Assembly (NCBI RefSeq): GCF_037975245.1
Contig: NC_092574.1
Span: 5,758,713 to 5,822,712, forward strand
Origin: Apostichopus japonicus
Lineage: Eukaryota; Echinodermata; Holothuroidea; Aspidochirotida; Stichopodidae
Length of the DNA: 64,000 nucleotides
Direction: 5' to 3'
Shown: positions 24,029 to 36,439 of the stretch, piece after piece
Layout: every line of letters begins with the position of its first letter
How positions within the stretch are numbered: the stretch's first letter is position 1
The notes under the pieces: generated by a model
Told to the model about the DNA's origin: nothing
The model's input: the letters and a program-made list of their open reading frames with translations, nothing else
Database searches by the model: none
Made by a program: the position numbers and the translations under genes

Positions 24029-24291
24029 GAAGTATGATGCTTTCATCGGTTTGAGTGCATGTCTATGTATGTATGTGTGTATGTACGTGTGCTCGCGTAC
24101 TCGTACTTGAAGTCCGCGTGCGTTTAAGAATAATCCTTCTTTTGGGGTTTCTGCAATCCCTCTTGCGTTCTTGATAAAATGTAATGTGAACGGTCGCGGA
24201 CTTATGGTGACCTGAGATTTCCGACTAAGTTATAATATCCGCTCTATCCAGTTGTAATTTGGAGGGTATTTTTGAACGTGCAATAGGCGTG

Positions 24292-24332
24292 AGGTATACC
24301 ATGGAGCTGTTTATAGCTCCATGGGTATACCT
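24292..24332. repeat. Short hairpin, 17-bp arms
   Basis: AGGTATACCATGGAGCT pairs with AGCTCCATGGGTATACCT with a one-base bulge and a 6-nt loop. Its purpose is unknown. Confidence 0.7.
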
Positions 24333-24959
24333 ACGTTGTGTTTGTTCAAATGTCAGGCCGGGCCTTTCTTAACAGAAACACTACCTAACGACGCTATACG
24401 TAAACACATTTTATTTTTCTTCGCACCGATTCGACCAGCACTGCATAAAAGTCACCGTTAAGTTCGTGAGACTAGAACAAACTGAATGACAGTCCACTTA
24501 AATCTAATAAACTATAATTCATTGTACGCCAAACTCACAGGTTTTTGAAGAGGCCAAAAAAACGGTAATTTATGATTACTTCGAAACGGATGATTTTGGA
24601 CTCGGTTGCTACGGCAGTACTAAAAGGCTAGAACCCTTACGTATGGCCTAGCATATAATGACGTTACATTAGCCTACGCATATACCTTCCTAGGTGTTAA
24701 GACTTAATATGATGCCTTCGATGTTGGATTAGCCTCAAATATGACATCAGCAGTAAAACAGTGACTAGCAAGATCGTTCGCTCATCCATTTGAAATGTTT
24801 GTAAGAAATTTGAATCTGGGTTAACGTGTAATGAATATAGTAAAACGGATTGGTTTGAAATTTGAATACAGTATACTGTTTACGTTTATGCGCAGTGGTG
24901 TATGCAGTAGAACCTACCAAAATAGTACAGCACTATGGCGGGCAATCAGTCTCAAATTG

Positions 24960-25465
24960 TGGGGAATCGACTTATACCGATTTAAATCGACATATACCAA
25001 TTCAATTTCCTTCGACTTATACTAGTTTCCAACAGCTTACAATGACTTCTACCGATTTAAATCGACATATACCAGTTTAATTCTACATATAATCGATCTA
25101 AATCGACATATACAATTTAAATCGATGATAAGTAAAATAAATCGGTATATGTCAATTTAAATCGACAAATACCAGTTTAAATCGATATGTCGAATTAAAT
25201 CGGTATATGTCAATTTAAATCGACATATACCAATTTAATTCGACTTATACCAGTTTCAATCGACATATTTTAGTCGACATATACCAATTTAAAACGATGA
25301 TATGTAAAATAAATCGGTATATGTCAATTTAAATCGACATCTACTAGTTTAAATCGATGATATGTCGAATTAAATCGGTAGAAGTCATTTGCTTTGGACT
25401 TAGGCCTATACCAGTTGAGCAACTCAAATTGACATATACCTATTTAAATCGACATATCATCGATA
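24960..25465. repeat. Self-complementary AATCGACATATACC array
   Basis: About 20 irregular copies of a 20-27 base unit (TTTAAATCGACATATACCAG) occur. Several copies are in reverse complement (AAATCGGTATATGTCAATTT), so the array contains many internal hairpins. It is AT-rich and non-coding despite two short open frames at its left edge. Confidence 0.8.
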
Positions 25466-25617
25466 TAGCTCATTAACATATTCCAAATTCTGATTTTGGT
25501 GATGATGACATGTGAAGATACATCACGTGCAGTCACCTGACAAGGCGGGCGAATAATTAGTTCCAAATTTACCAAGCTATAGCAAGGGTGTTCATCATGA
25601 TTATGTCAATGGTAATC

Positions 25618-26240
25618 AGGGGCCTGTCAAGGATTTTTTAACCCTTGGGGAGGGGGGGGGGCGAATTACTATCTAAGCGGAGACACAGTTAATTTATTGG
25701 TGTACATCTATTAAAACCTCTTATACGGCTACTGTAAAATTTCGTTGAAGGAAATGAAAAAATACCAGATATTTCCGAAACCGAACACTACACATATCTA
25801 CAGTTGGAGGCTGTTCATCCCGGAGCGCCGTTTTCATGCTCACTGATATATGATGTGATATCTGCTGTTTGCTTTAAAATTTCGAATAGTTGAAAGGAGA
25901 CTGAAATAAGTAACTATTATCTGTTTATTGTGTAATGCTCCACCCGGGTGTAACGATGAACCTGGCGGGCTCCTGGCCCAAAGGGGCCCCTATCAGGAGG
26001 TCTAAGCAAGGGCGTCCTCAGAAATGTTTACAGGGGGGGGGGGTCAGTAGGTCATAAAGGTGTAACACACTACTTGAGTATACTATCTAAGCGGGGCGCC
26101 ACCATCGGTTGGCGCGGAGCGCACGACGATTTCTTTGCCAAAAAATACTCCTAGATCGTCGGAAAAGACACTTCCCGTTCAAGTTGCATTAACACATCGG
26201 TTATTTTGAGATCTCATGTCTTAGGATTTTGACTCTCAAT
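25618..26240 (+). repeat. Decayed hAT-like MITE pieces
   Basis: 25618-25690 has 'ggggcctgtcaaggatttttta..actatctaagcggag'. 26003-26240 has 'ctatctaagcggggcgccaccat..ttggcgc' followed by sequence resembling 57965-58140. Both are fragments of the same element group as 21176 and 57919. Confidence 0.5.
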
Positions 26241-27512
26241 AATTTCAGTAATGCATTATGGGTCCGTATGCAATGAACATAACTAGAGAACTGTCGGTTG
26301 GGGGAAATCATTGAAATGTCAAATGCTTAACTTTTTTTTTTTAATTTGTAATTTTCCAGGGGGAGTGGGCAAGTACTGTATGGAGTATAATGGAGACTAC
26401 TGTACAAATACAGTAATCAAACCTTAGCATAAACCTAATTTCGGCTGAAACTTTGTCTCCATCTAAGCCTAATTTCCTGTGCTTTTTTACTTACCAGATA
26501 CACCGACGGCATTTTTATTCTTACCTTTTATATTATATTTATAGGCAAGCCCTGCCTTCTTTTTCAAATGAACGCAGTTTCAAGTCTGTTGGGTGGTGGG
26601 TTATTGTTTTAGAATTTTTCAAAAAATCGTATGTCGCGATGTTGTACTCAGTACAACATTGGCTGGAATTGGGTTTTAAATAATATACTTCGTTTTCGAT
26701 TATAATAATAAATAACATAACTAGCTCGACACAGACATTAATACCCAATGAGCCCATGATCATGATGTCCGTATCACGTGAAAATATGTATATTGTTTTG
26801 TTCAGTCTTCGCATGAGTTTTTCTTTCCCAGTAAAACGGGCCCTCCCTATCCAAAGAGGTATACCCTTTTTCTGTGCATCAGTATAGCGGTGGCCCCCTT
26901 TTGGTCGGGTCCACCTGGTTAGCACGGTCTGAGCCAATAGGAGTTACGCTACTTTGCCCCACAATCTTTTCATTTCGAAAGACGCACAGTTTCAAGTTCA
27001 TTACACTACACACTGAAGGCTTCGATTCTCTATCTGCCTTCAGTTAAGGGAAGATCTTGGGATTTTCATCCCTATCGCTAGATATTGCTAGATATCCATA
27101 CAGTACAGTGCCCTTGGATTTCTTGGATTTTTCGGGACCTGATCTTGGGAAATTGCAAAGTCGGAAGTGGTCACACTCTATGTAGGTCAGTGCACGATCT
27201 CTAGACGTCACTAATATACCCGATCACTTGTTATCGATGAAGTGGTGTGTTGTCGGATTTTGTCAAGGTCTTGGTACTACGGGCGAAGGTCATTAATTAA
27301 TTAGTTTCGTAACTCATCGGGAAACGATTAGAGGGGTGGGCGTATGTTTGTGGGCGCGCGTTTTCATGCAGATGGGAACAACCTCAAGAAGTGATGGGTT
27401 CGTCATGTTCCCCGACGACTCGGTCGAGTTCGAGACCAGCTACAGTTGGTTTCATAGCACAATTGTACAATTTAAGGGGTCCATACACACACTCGTTATC
27501 ATATTTAGAACC

Positions 27513-27514
<2 letters not shown>

Positions 27515-27558
<44 letters not shown>
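27515..27558. repeat. (TA)22 microsatellite
   Basis: An uninterrupted TA dinucleotide run. Confidence 0.98.
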
Positions 27559-27560
<2 letters not shown>

Positions 27561-27724
27561 TATCTACATTAGTGAGAGAGGAAATATGGAAACGTCAAAA
27601 ATGGAGTTGGTCGGTGTAAGGGGTAGGGTGAGGCGCTTACCCCCTCCGTAATCCTCGATTCGTCACTGGCTACCCTGTGTTTATAATAGTGATCAGCGCT
27701 GTAATTATGACTGTTCCTCTTATC

Positions 27725-27880
27725 TTCCCGGTATCTTGGGGTTTATCTTCTACTCCCTCCTTTTCTCCTTTTTCTCTCTTTCCTCTTTTTTTCTCCCTCT
27801 TTTTTCCTTCTCTTCTTTTCTCTCCTCTTTTTCTTACCCGGGGCGCACGCGCCCCCAACGCCCCCTGGATACGCGCCTGT
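27725..27880 (+). mobile_element. hAT-like MITE with CT tract, partial copy 2
   Basis: It shares CTACTCCCTCCTTTTCTCC, a pyrimidine tract and the right end CTTACCCGGGGCGCAC..CCTGGATACGCGCCTG with 21176-21447. The left terminal repeat is missing, so the copy is truncated. Confidence 0.6.
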
Positions 27881-28856
27881 TGTCCTATATACTTTGCTAT
27901 CGACATATTGGCTGCTTATGGACATAGTGGTTGCACTATCAACATGTTGATTCCTTTATCAACATATTGATTGCATAACTACATTGGTTCTATTCAGTGG
28001 CATGTGCAAAGAGGGGGCAGCGGGAGCATGGTTACCCACTTCCGGTCGTCTGGTGGGGGAATGGATTAGTCGGGCGATATTTGGATTCAACTGAGAATGA
28101 ATTGGACCACCACTACGGGTGAACCTGTCCCACCCCAACCCCCCCCCCCTTTCTTTCTGTGTACCTCACACAACGTATTTAGTAGCAACTCTTTGTATAG
28201 AACAAATTTGTAGTTTTGATATGGGTCAGAATACTTCATGTGACGTTAATTATGTTTTCTGAGGGAGGACTCCCAACCTGCATAGGATTATTAAATACTT
28301 CTTCGCCCCAAGAAGTCAACCCCCTGCCTTAATCAGTCGAGGGCATTTGAATGCCCTACCCCACACCTTTGAAATCCTGGGCACGCTACTCATGCGATTA
28401 GCATGTTGGGTGCTTTATCGTCATCGTTGGCTTTTTGTCAGCGGTGTTCTCCAGAGTGAAACTTCAAAGAAGTTTATGTAAGGTTCGTGGAAACAGGGAA
28501 GGTTAACCACGATACTTTAGACCCCAACTAGTGTAAGTCTACAGGTTCGAGAAAAAAATAATAATCATTTTGTGTTTGATTGCGAATTGCAAACAATGTT
28601 AGCAAACTGACCCATGCAACTGGGCAATTATAAGAAATAAAATTGATATTGACCAAAGGAAGACACCCATCGTTTGTCTTCCATGTGCACATGAATTAAT
28701 GAGTCAACAAATACATTTACGTCACGTAGCGAACAACTATTCTTTCATTTTTACAAAATGTCGCGCAGGCACTTTTTTCAAATGATACTAATCACATGCA
28801 ACAACATTGGAAGTATAAAAAATAAAAACTTCAGTATTTTTTTACGGTATATTATA

Positions 28857-29320
28857 CGGCTCTGGTGTGTATCAGAGCCGAATATCTAATTATACAGCTC
28901 TGGTATCTATATATATATATAGCGCCCTCCGTCCCTCGTAGTATCGCTAGTTCGGACTGACTCGGCTTCGACCGCTCAACACGACGAGCCCGGAGCTTCC
29001 AACTACGTTAATCGCCTTTTAATTTTCGCTCAGAAAATTCTTATCTCGTTGGGAAACGTTCCTATTGGACTGCATCGATCTCATTTAGTAGAAGACTTCG
29101 TATTGGAATCGCATTCCTTTGTGTCGTTATATAAACTTTTCGTACTTTGTGAAGGATCTCAACATACTTGTAATCGTATTATGTATGGATCCTGTGTTTT
29201 CTTTTAATTTTATTCGCAACGGACCGACGCAGCGGACCGGGGTTTATGATTGCTGTGCTAGACGAACTGGTGAATAATAATTTGGTTTAATTGTGCTACT
29301 GCCAAATAAATATCTGCCAA
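28857..29320 (+). promoter_or_regulatory. Possible solo LTR or orphan promoter
   Basis: The segment opens with a perfect hairpin (CGGCTCTG, 8-nt loop, CAGAGCCG) at 28857-28880. A (TA)n stretch and a CpG-richer block at 28920-29000 follow, then ATATAAAC near 29130 and an AATAAA at about 29306. The order TATA-like box then polyadenylation signal within about 400 bases is seen in retrotransposon LTRs. No second copy, terminal TG..CA or target duplication was found, so this is tentative. Confidence 0.25.
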
Positions 29321-30179
29321 ATACAAAACTGCAGTGCGGTTTCGATGATGCTACATAATAATCTTATATGAATGTGACAAACTAGGCTGTAGCGTATAGC
29401 CAGGATGAACAACATAGTTCAAAGAAGTCCAGTAAAAAGCATTGAGACATGACAAACATGATACACATTGGCAGCTGATAACAGAGATGGACACTTTTCT
29501 TGTATGCAGCATACAGATTGATCTCTCCCAAAACAAGAGGCTTCTTCTCAGGCCTCGACAAATATTTTTAAAAGTACTCGCTATTTGGGGACCGTGACTA
29601 AAAACATACTCTCGAAAACGCAAAATTCACTCGGCACTGTGATTGATGTTCAAGTCTCAGATCTACAACATGAATACTTTCTGGGAACACAGGTTAGGCA
29701 ACCAAAGCGATCTTTTACGCAATGGAAAGCTAAGGTTGAAAGAGCCTCTATCTTCGACTCCAACTGGTGCTGAGTGAAATCTTTGCAAATAAAAATCAAG
29801 ACTCCTTAATCTGTTGTTTATTTTGCGAATTATGACTGATGGCATGTCGGAAATGCCTCAAGACATAATTTAGAGATTTGGCCAGCTTAAGTGCTGGTAT
29901 TCTGAAACGAAAGTTTTAACAATGATTATTTGTTATTAGTCTACCTGCATATACATTACTCTGCCATGCGCATAACCACCCCGTCGTGGTATCTATGTTT
30001 GATAATGTTTTTAATTGGGTGAGAAATGAAAATATGGATATTGATTTTTATTTAGATTCTACGGATGCCCATACACTTATTTCCAATTGTAAACAGCTTC
30101 CTATAGTATTCTTATGAGGCGTAACGCACATGTTATCTAATAGGCTGGTCGGTGGGAGTTATAGTAGATTATAAAACAA

Positions 30180-30640
30180 GGTTTCCACAATTTAGCCTCT
30201 GGTGACTCCAAATAACCTTTGACCTCCACAAAAGCAAAGGCCTTCTTGCACTGAACATGTTACAACTACATACTAAATATGAGATAGGTCCAAGCTTCCC
30301 TTCTTGAGATATCGTGTTTACAAGGTTTTCACCTTTGACCCTACATGAACTTTAACCTCCTCTAAAAACAGTAGGTTTTATCTCCTGAATGTGGTCCTCC
30401 CACACACGAAATATGAGATTGGTCCAAGCTTCCCTTCTTGAGATATCGTGTTTACAAGGTTTTCACCTTTGACCCTACATGAACTTTAACCTCCTCTAAA
30501 AACAGTAGGTTTTATCTCCTGAATGTGGTCCTCCCACACACGAAATATGAGATTGGTCCAAGCTTCCCTTCTTGAGATAACGTGTTTACAAGCAAGGATT
30601 CACACAGGCGTACATACCTACATACACACATAACTGCACA
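30180..30640 (-). repeat. Interspersed repeat with 134-bp tandem duplication
   Basis: 30306-30439 and 30440-30573 are nearly identical 134-bp units starting GAGATATCGTGTTTACAAGG; a third, partial start is at 30574. The reverse complement belongs to the family at 9470-9930 ('aggtcaaaggt..', 'acacgatatctcaag'). Confidence 0.85.
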
Positions 30641-31930
30641 GGTTGCGATATCGATTATCATCGTAACCAAAACTTAAGTTGCGAAAAATTATTATTATTA
30701 TACTGTGCACACGCCATTACATGACGGACCTGAAAGATCCCTTGATCATACCAGCACAACCACCGTACACATCATGAAGATGTAATGCATACGCATATAT
30801 AACCTATGTATGTTATATCTTATACCAAGTTGCAGGTGTTGTTGATGCGTACATGATTTGTCATCAAGGATCAATGCATATATTGTCCCATATGATATGC
30901 AGTAGGCACCACACAAATATAGGTAAAAGCCCTCAATCTAGTACTATTGATACGATACTTTAAGGTAGCAATACCACCATGCAAGACTCCATGAATCAAC
31001 TCCCCTATACCACCGGGTACACACCCGGTGTGCTGCGGTACATGCACACGTAAATGGTAAAGTCAAGCCCCTGCTGCTTTAATTTAAATCACGACCTCAC
31101 ACAGCTGTCTCTAAAATGTGGATCGTGGGGCTGTCAGTGCGTGTTCAGAATCCCCATGAAACTCACCTTGGCCTTGAACTTGAACCTATCATGAATCAAA
31201 TAAATACTCATACGTATGTTGATGTGTATAGGATGTCAGTACCAACTTTTTAATCTGAAACTACGAAACCCCAACAACACAACAAAAGTATGTCTGTTTT
31301 TAGAAAAGGAGACTATTTCTAAAGTTACTTTCTTCAAATAAAATATCGAAACAAAAAAATTGAAAATATGTGAAAAACGTGGTTCAAATAGTGTGCATCA
31401 TGCTTTCCTGTAGTGCTTAGAAAAGTATGCAGTTTATGGTTTATTTTAGGGCAATTTTTATTTAATTGTTACTCTTCTTTTTTTTTACGTTTTATATCAT
31501 AGTTAGGATGTATGAGGAAGAAAAAGTATATTTTCAAAAATATTGGTAGAGATGTCAAATTTCATGTTTCAAATGAGTAAACTGAAAGTGGGAAAATAAT
31601 GCTTGTGCTACATATTCAAATAATTCAATTCAAGGTGCTCTATTTGTTTTAGTTGCATTATTTCATATTTGCTGATTGGATGGACTGATTTCCTTCATTT
31701 TTTTTAGCGGAACTGGGCAATCACAGTGCCATGCGCCCTCTCCCCTACCCCCCACCCCTACATAAATGGTGACAAAAACCATCCAATATCAAGAAATTTC
31801 GTTTTTTGTTTGTTTTGTTTACACAAAGTCATTTGTAAGTTAGGGGGCCGGGTGTGTGTCTGAGGGGGCAAACAAAACATATTTTAGCACTTAAAGAAGG
31901 ATTGATTAATGATTTTGAAGCAATAGTCAA

Positions 31931-32190
31931 GGAGTGTTAGCTCAGTGGTTAACGCCGGTGCCTTCCAATCATAAGGTCCCCGGTTCGAGTCACTCCAAGA
32001 TTAATGTATATGTCGTCCAGTTAAAGAGTTGTTGACAATTGACAATTCATAATCATGGACGTTAAATATGAATGTAAGAGACTGACTTCTGTCAGCTTGC
32101 GGCTTTGATAAGCCAATGAGGCTTCTTCGCGAGTCCTGCTTGCAGGAGGATCTAAAATACATACATACATACAAAACATAGATACATACA
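31931..32190 (+). repeat. tRNA-derived SINE with CATA tail
   Basis: The 5' part is tRNA-like. GGAGTG pairs with CACTCC, an A box is at 31938-31950 (TAGCTCAGTGGTTAA) and a B box at 31982-31991 (GGTTCGAGTC). A body follows that ends GGCTTCTTCGCGAGTCCTGC and an (ACAT)n tail to 32190. The T-stem is imperfect and there is a long non-tRNA body, so this is a SINE and not a tRNA gene. Confidence 0.88.
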
Positions 32191-32207
32191 TTTTTACTTT
32201 TTGACAG

Positions 32208-32395
32208 GTGGAAGAAGTTTTTGGAGTGATAAAGAATCAGGCATAGTAAAAGAATTTTTCAAGACAGAGATAAGACTGATGAAAAGTGCCCGGAAAGTTA
32301 CAGTGTCAGATGTGTCAAAAGAAGCATCCACTTTTGTAAAAAATAGAGATTGGAAGAGCATAATATTGAGAGCCTATTACCTCATACAAAGATGA
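32208..32395 (+). pseudogene. Possible orphan terminal exon
   Basis: Directly after the SINE tail comes TACTTTTTGACAG, a good splice acceptor. An open frame of about 62 residues follows (GGRSFWSDKESGIVKEFF .. KNRDWKSIILR) and ends at TGA 32393-32395. The spacing of W, K/E-FF and NRxW recalls a short domain seen in transposon-related proteins of fish and marine invertebrates, but I recall that pattern only loosely. No partner exon was found, so it may be a gene fragment. Confidence 0.3.
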
Positions 32396-32552
32396 AGGAA
32401 ATCAAGTTAAGTTTGCTCCTTTCATATACTTTACAATTTCAAATTAACTGCACAAACTACATTTCACCTTTCATGAATGCTTACATTTTGTACGGTACTG
32501 CAGTAATTGTTTATCTGGGCTCAAGGTCTTCTGTTTGATTCTCTACCTTTAA

Positions 32553-32905
32553 AGAATGTGAAGACTCACGTAACAAAGAAACGTCTCATGCCGGTAATCT
32601 GACCTAGTTTCGAACGAGGTGTAACAGAAGTGTTAAACACCACCATCGATCCCAGAAAATACACACACAGCTTGCTACTCTCGGTACTTAGACACTAGTG
32701 TACAGTCAATACATACAGCTACGGTCAATACCCACAACGCAGTGTACATAGTAGCGATGGACATCTCAGGTCTAGATAAAAGACAAATAAGGTATCACGT
32801 TTCATTACTGTCTGCATTTTGTAGCGACAAGAAAAAAACTTTCTCTTGCAAGCGACGGAAAGTTAACTTTTTCAGACCGCGGTTTGGGGCGAGTCTTCAA
32901 TGCCT
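32553..32905 (+). mobile_element. TTAA-flanked MITE, copy A
   Basis: Flanked by TTAA at 32549-32552 and 32906-32909. The ends are AGAATGTGAAGACTC and, inverted, AGGCATTGAAGACTC. The interior matches copies B (36440-36790, opposite strand) and C (62308-62670). TTAA targets are used by piggyBac and Kolobok transposases; which group applies here is not clear. It has no coding capacity. Confidence 0.8.
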
Positions 32906-33599
32906 TTAAATATGCACAGCAAAAGTGTAAGTGAAGTTTATTGTTATCATATCATCATATTCAAGACTGTCATTTTACTTACTCCAATCCAATCCCTTAC
33001 AAATGAAAATCAGTATAGGAGGCTGGTTTGTTCTAACTGCCATTAGCAATCAGAAATTTAGATATAACAGTATAGTTAGAGCAGATGAAGGAAAACCTCA
33101 ATGAACCCCAACAGTATAACAGTATACTACTTCCATTGATACACATGATCCTTGTATTACAGTAATGGCAAGCTACTTGTAGGTATTTTATTTTGTAGGT
33201 GTTTTATAGTTTAATATTACTTGTTCCATCAGAAGAACATGACCTTTGCACCATTAATAGCCTGTTATTAACTTTAACAACACTGTGACAGTTCTGTAGA
33301 TTATACAGACATTTTGGTTCTGCCCTTAGCACTGTGCTCTGTATCTTCATGTGTCCGCCTCCTATAGTGTTCATAATTACCATGAAATATGCAGGACTTG
33401 CCCAGCTTATAGTTTGTTTAGTCAGATGCCTACGGTCCACTCCCTTCCCTTGTACAGGACTCTGTTATTTGTAGAAAGGAAAATACAATTCGAAAGCCTG
33501 TAAATTGACTCCTTTGCTGATGTTATGAAACCAGTTCCACCCTAATGCTAGCGGGAACAAATTATGTGTGTCCCATTATATTAATTGATTTACCATCTA

Positions 33600-33890
33600 T
33601 AACTTTGCTGCTACTATAGCCAAGTTCACTGAATGAATGGAAACCACATGATAATTATGCAATCTTTTATATATCTGGAACATGGCTTGCCAAAACTTCA
33701 GCTGTGCAATGCCGAATGCACTTTGATAGGACGAGGCGAAGGTTGGCTGACTGTCCCCAATGATACGACTTGCCTGTCTGATCAGAACACCAACACGATG
33801 TGCATCTTCCTTCCTGACGTTGCCTCCCCATGAAACCAAATTATACTGCCAAACACCACAAAAAATAGAGTTATAGAACATGGCAAGAAT
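33600..33890 (-). pseudogene. LINE reverse transcriptase C-terminal remnant
   Basis: The minus frame reads SIFCGVWQYNLVSWGGNVR then KEDAHRVGVLIRQASRIIG. This matches the usual pattern just after the reverse transcriptase domain of CR1/Jockey-type non-LTR retrotransposons (SVL-Y-VV-WGN---D--RL---IR-ASKIIG). Upstream catalytic motifs are absent, so this is a dead 5'-truncated fragment. Recognition is by pattern only. Confidence 0.55.
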
Positions 33891-34018
33891 GTTGTTATTA
33901 ATTTGAATAATAATCAAAATAATCAGAATAATCAAGCATTTCTTTGTGAAACAAAGAGTGCAAGTTCGTTCAAGTCAGTTATACAGTAGTCAGTGCAGTC
34001 AGTCAGTACTAATTGAAC

Positions 34019-34051
34019 ATGGCACCGCCGCTGAACTTTTACAAATTCAAG
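34019..34051 (+). promoter_or_regulatory. Candidate first exon end / upstream ORF for gene 2
   Basis: A start codon in good context (GAACATGG) reads MAPPLNFYKFK and reaches a donor AAG/GTACGA at 34052. Upstream at about 33985-34005 is a cluster of TCAGTCAGT, like an animal initiator. If joined to the acceptor at 37887, the frame would stop at TAA within 4 codons, making an upstream ORF of 14 residues before the gene 2 ATG. It could instead be unrelated. Confidence 0.25.
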
Positions 34052-35984
34052 GTACGATGATATACTTTTAAATATTTAGTATGTAGTTGTGTAACGTTCA
34101 GTACATGAAGCACATTGGTTTTTTTGTGGAGGTCAAAGCTCATAAGAATAGGAGGCTGTTGGCAATTGGATATGTGCTTCCGTAGAATCAAATAAAATTT
34201 CGCGAACGAATTCTCATAGGCTTCAGCACGTCGACTAAGGTGCGTATACTTTCGCTAATACAGTACGTGCAAAAGGCTGTATACTCAGTTGTACATACAG
34301 CTGTGCTATTGGGAGTTTTCCGTCGTATTTCGCAATTGTCGAGATTAATTTAACGAGTTTTGAGACAAGTTTGCTGTTGTTGCTGCTGCTAGGATTTTGT
34401 CTTGGAAGGTAGATGCTCTTACAACCTCATATTTTCATTGCGTTAAAGATCGCTTTGATTTAGGCAGTGTATAGTGGAGTAACAGCGATATTTTTCGCGC
34501 ACCAATCTGCAGCTAAAGACAAGATAAGTAATTGGCAAATCGGCGAAGTCGCTCTAATCGAGGAGCGGTGCAAAGTAGCAGTGAGGTACTGTATAGGCTT
34601 AGGACTCGCACAATGATGTAGCTACTGCGTAGTATATGCCTAGTGTATACTAGCTTCCTCATCTTCGTAGGTATTTTTGAAGATGTTTTATATTTAATTG
34701 TTTGAGACATAACAGTAGGCCTAGCTACTTATTTTTTATGATTCTGCGACATGTTTTACTTTGTTAAACACTTACTTTTGATGAAAATAGGTTAAAAGTC
34801 ATACTGCACAGAATACAATTTTCCAATGTGCAATTTACGTAGCACCATGTATCTGCATGAGTGCAGTCACATTGGCGAGTGAAATTTGGCAAGTAGATTT
34901 TTAGTCACGGTCGCCAAATAGCGGAGGCGGAGGTGGAAAAGTTGGGCGTCCTTCGTGTAGGGTTCGGTGTTGACATCACTATAAGAGGTTCGAACAATGT
35001 AATACCTATTTTTATATCATTTTAGGTTTTCCTTCATATTCATCACCACTCATTGCTTTCATTATTATTAATTTTTTGTCTACATGGCTTTATCCTATTT
35101 AAGTGAAAATAATAATAATAGCTTATTAAAATTCATAATTGATAATACAAGACAAACGCAAAACAAAACAGATTAAACAAAACTGTTGAGATAAAGTTGT
35201 TTGACATTTTAAACATATATCTTCCATTTAAAGTTTACTTTCAAGAAATTATTGAACAAGCAAAGTTTCATGCCACAGTTATGTTAAATTTTATTTCAGG
35301 ATAATTATTTTACAACGTGTCAGAAAGTTATACGTCAACAGAAAGAAAAGCACTAAACAACAGTGAAAAGTATTCCGCCAATACATTTTCGATTACAGAG
35401 TACATTTGCCTTACCAGTATAGTACTGCGATGTAGGGTTAAAACCGTTGATATTCTAATGTTCTCTTAACCCGTTATCACACTTTATAAAATATGTCTTC
35501 AGATGAAATTTAAAAGAGTGCAGGATGAGAAAACATTTCGTAAATATTAAAAAATTAAGTCACAAAATGTGGTAAATCATTTAAAAACGAAAACAAAACG
35601 TTTTTTCAATCAACAATGAATTATAATCATCGGTACATTAGCCATATAAAAGAGAAAATGTACACTATAAGTTAACGTAAAATAAAACATAAAACCTTAA
35701 AAGCTTATAACTGTACAAATAGAAGTATTCACATAACATATAGATCGGTGAATAAACTTAGTTGACAGCTAGAGTGTAGAGTTATACAAAATATGCACAA
35801 GCACACATAGACGTATAGGAGACCAATTTGATTTATGGGGGGGGGGGGGCTGTAACGACTTATTTGCCGTCTATTATCACCCTTCCATATTGGTTATAAT
35901 TATTGGGGAAGTCGGTACAATAATAATGATGATAATAATATCAGTTTAACCATTGAAAAACACATTGCAAATTATATTTCTTTC

Positions 35985-36066
35985 AGTAGGTGCCCGAAAA
36001 ATTCTCAGCATATTGCCCGGGGGGGGGGGGCTGCAGCCCCTCAGCCCCCCGCCTCCTACGCCTATG
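35985..36066 (+). repeat. hAT-like MITE fragment
   Basis: It runs from CAGTAGGTGCCCGAAAAATT, through a G run and GCTGCAGCCCC, to CCTCCTACGCCTATG. The right end is the inverted CATAGGCGTAGGAGG, like the ends at 23654-24028. The flanking 8-mers differ. Confidence 0.5.
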
Positions 36067-36439
36067 CAATCACACGAAACAGGAGAAAACATTAAAACAT
36101 TTATTCCATGCTGCATAATATTCACTAAATATCAATATATGTAGTCGTAACACCGTCTTCTTAAACATTTCTCCTCGGGTAAGAGTAAGTGAAAGCATCC
36201 TCTCTGAGCTTGTATGTATATACGTGATTCTCTATCACTTGAAAACCTTTATTCTCCCCAGTTTTTGTTTATTTTGTTGTAAGAACCTCTTTTATACATT
36301 TTCTCATCGATTCTGTTTTTTTTTTGTATATTATTTAATACCCCTTTGCAACTAAATATATCTCTCTTGACCCTACCGAAACAGTAATACATTTTACTGG
36401 AAAAGGCAACAATACCATCACCTTGCTATTCTACCTTAA

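Noticed and set aside
26539-26937. 132-residue minus-strand frame
   Set aside because: Composition is not protein-like, no family pattern, and no splice or promoter support.
27336-27651. Open frames over a CpG-richer block with GTTSRSDGFVMFPDDSVEF
   Set aside because: Short, unrecognised and running into a TA microsatellite; could be an orphan exon but evidence is too thin to annotate.
31931-32000. tRNA gene
   Set aside because: A and B boxes exist but the T-stem and anticodon stem-loop are imperfect, and a SINE body and CATA tail follow.
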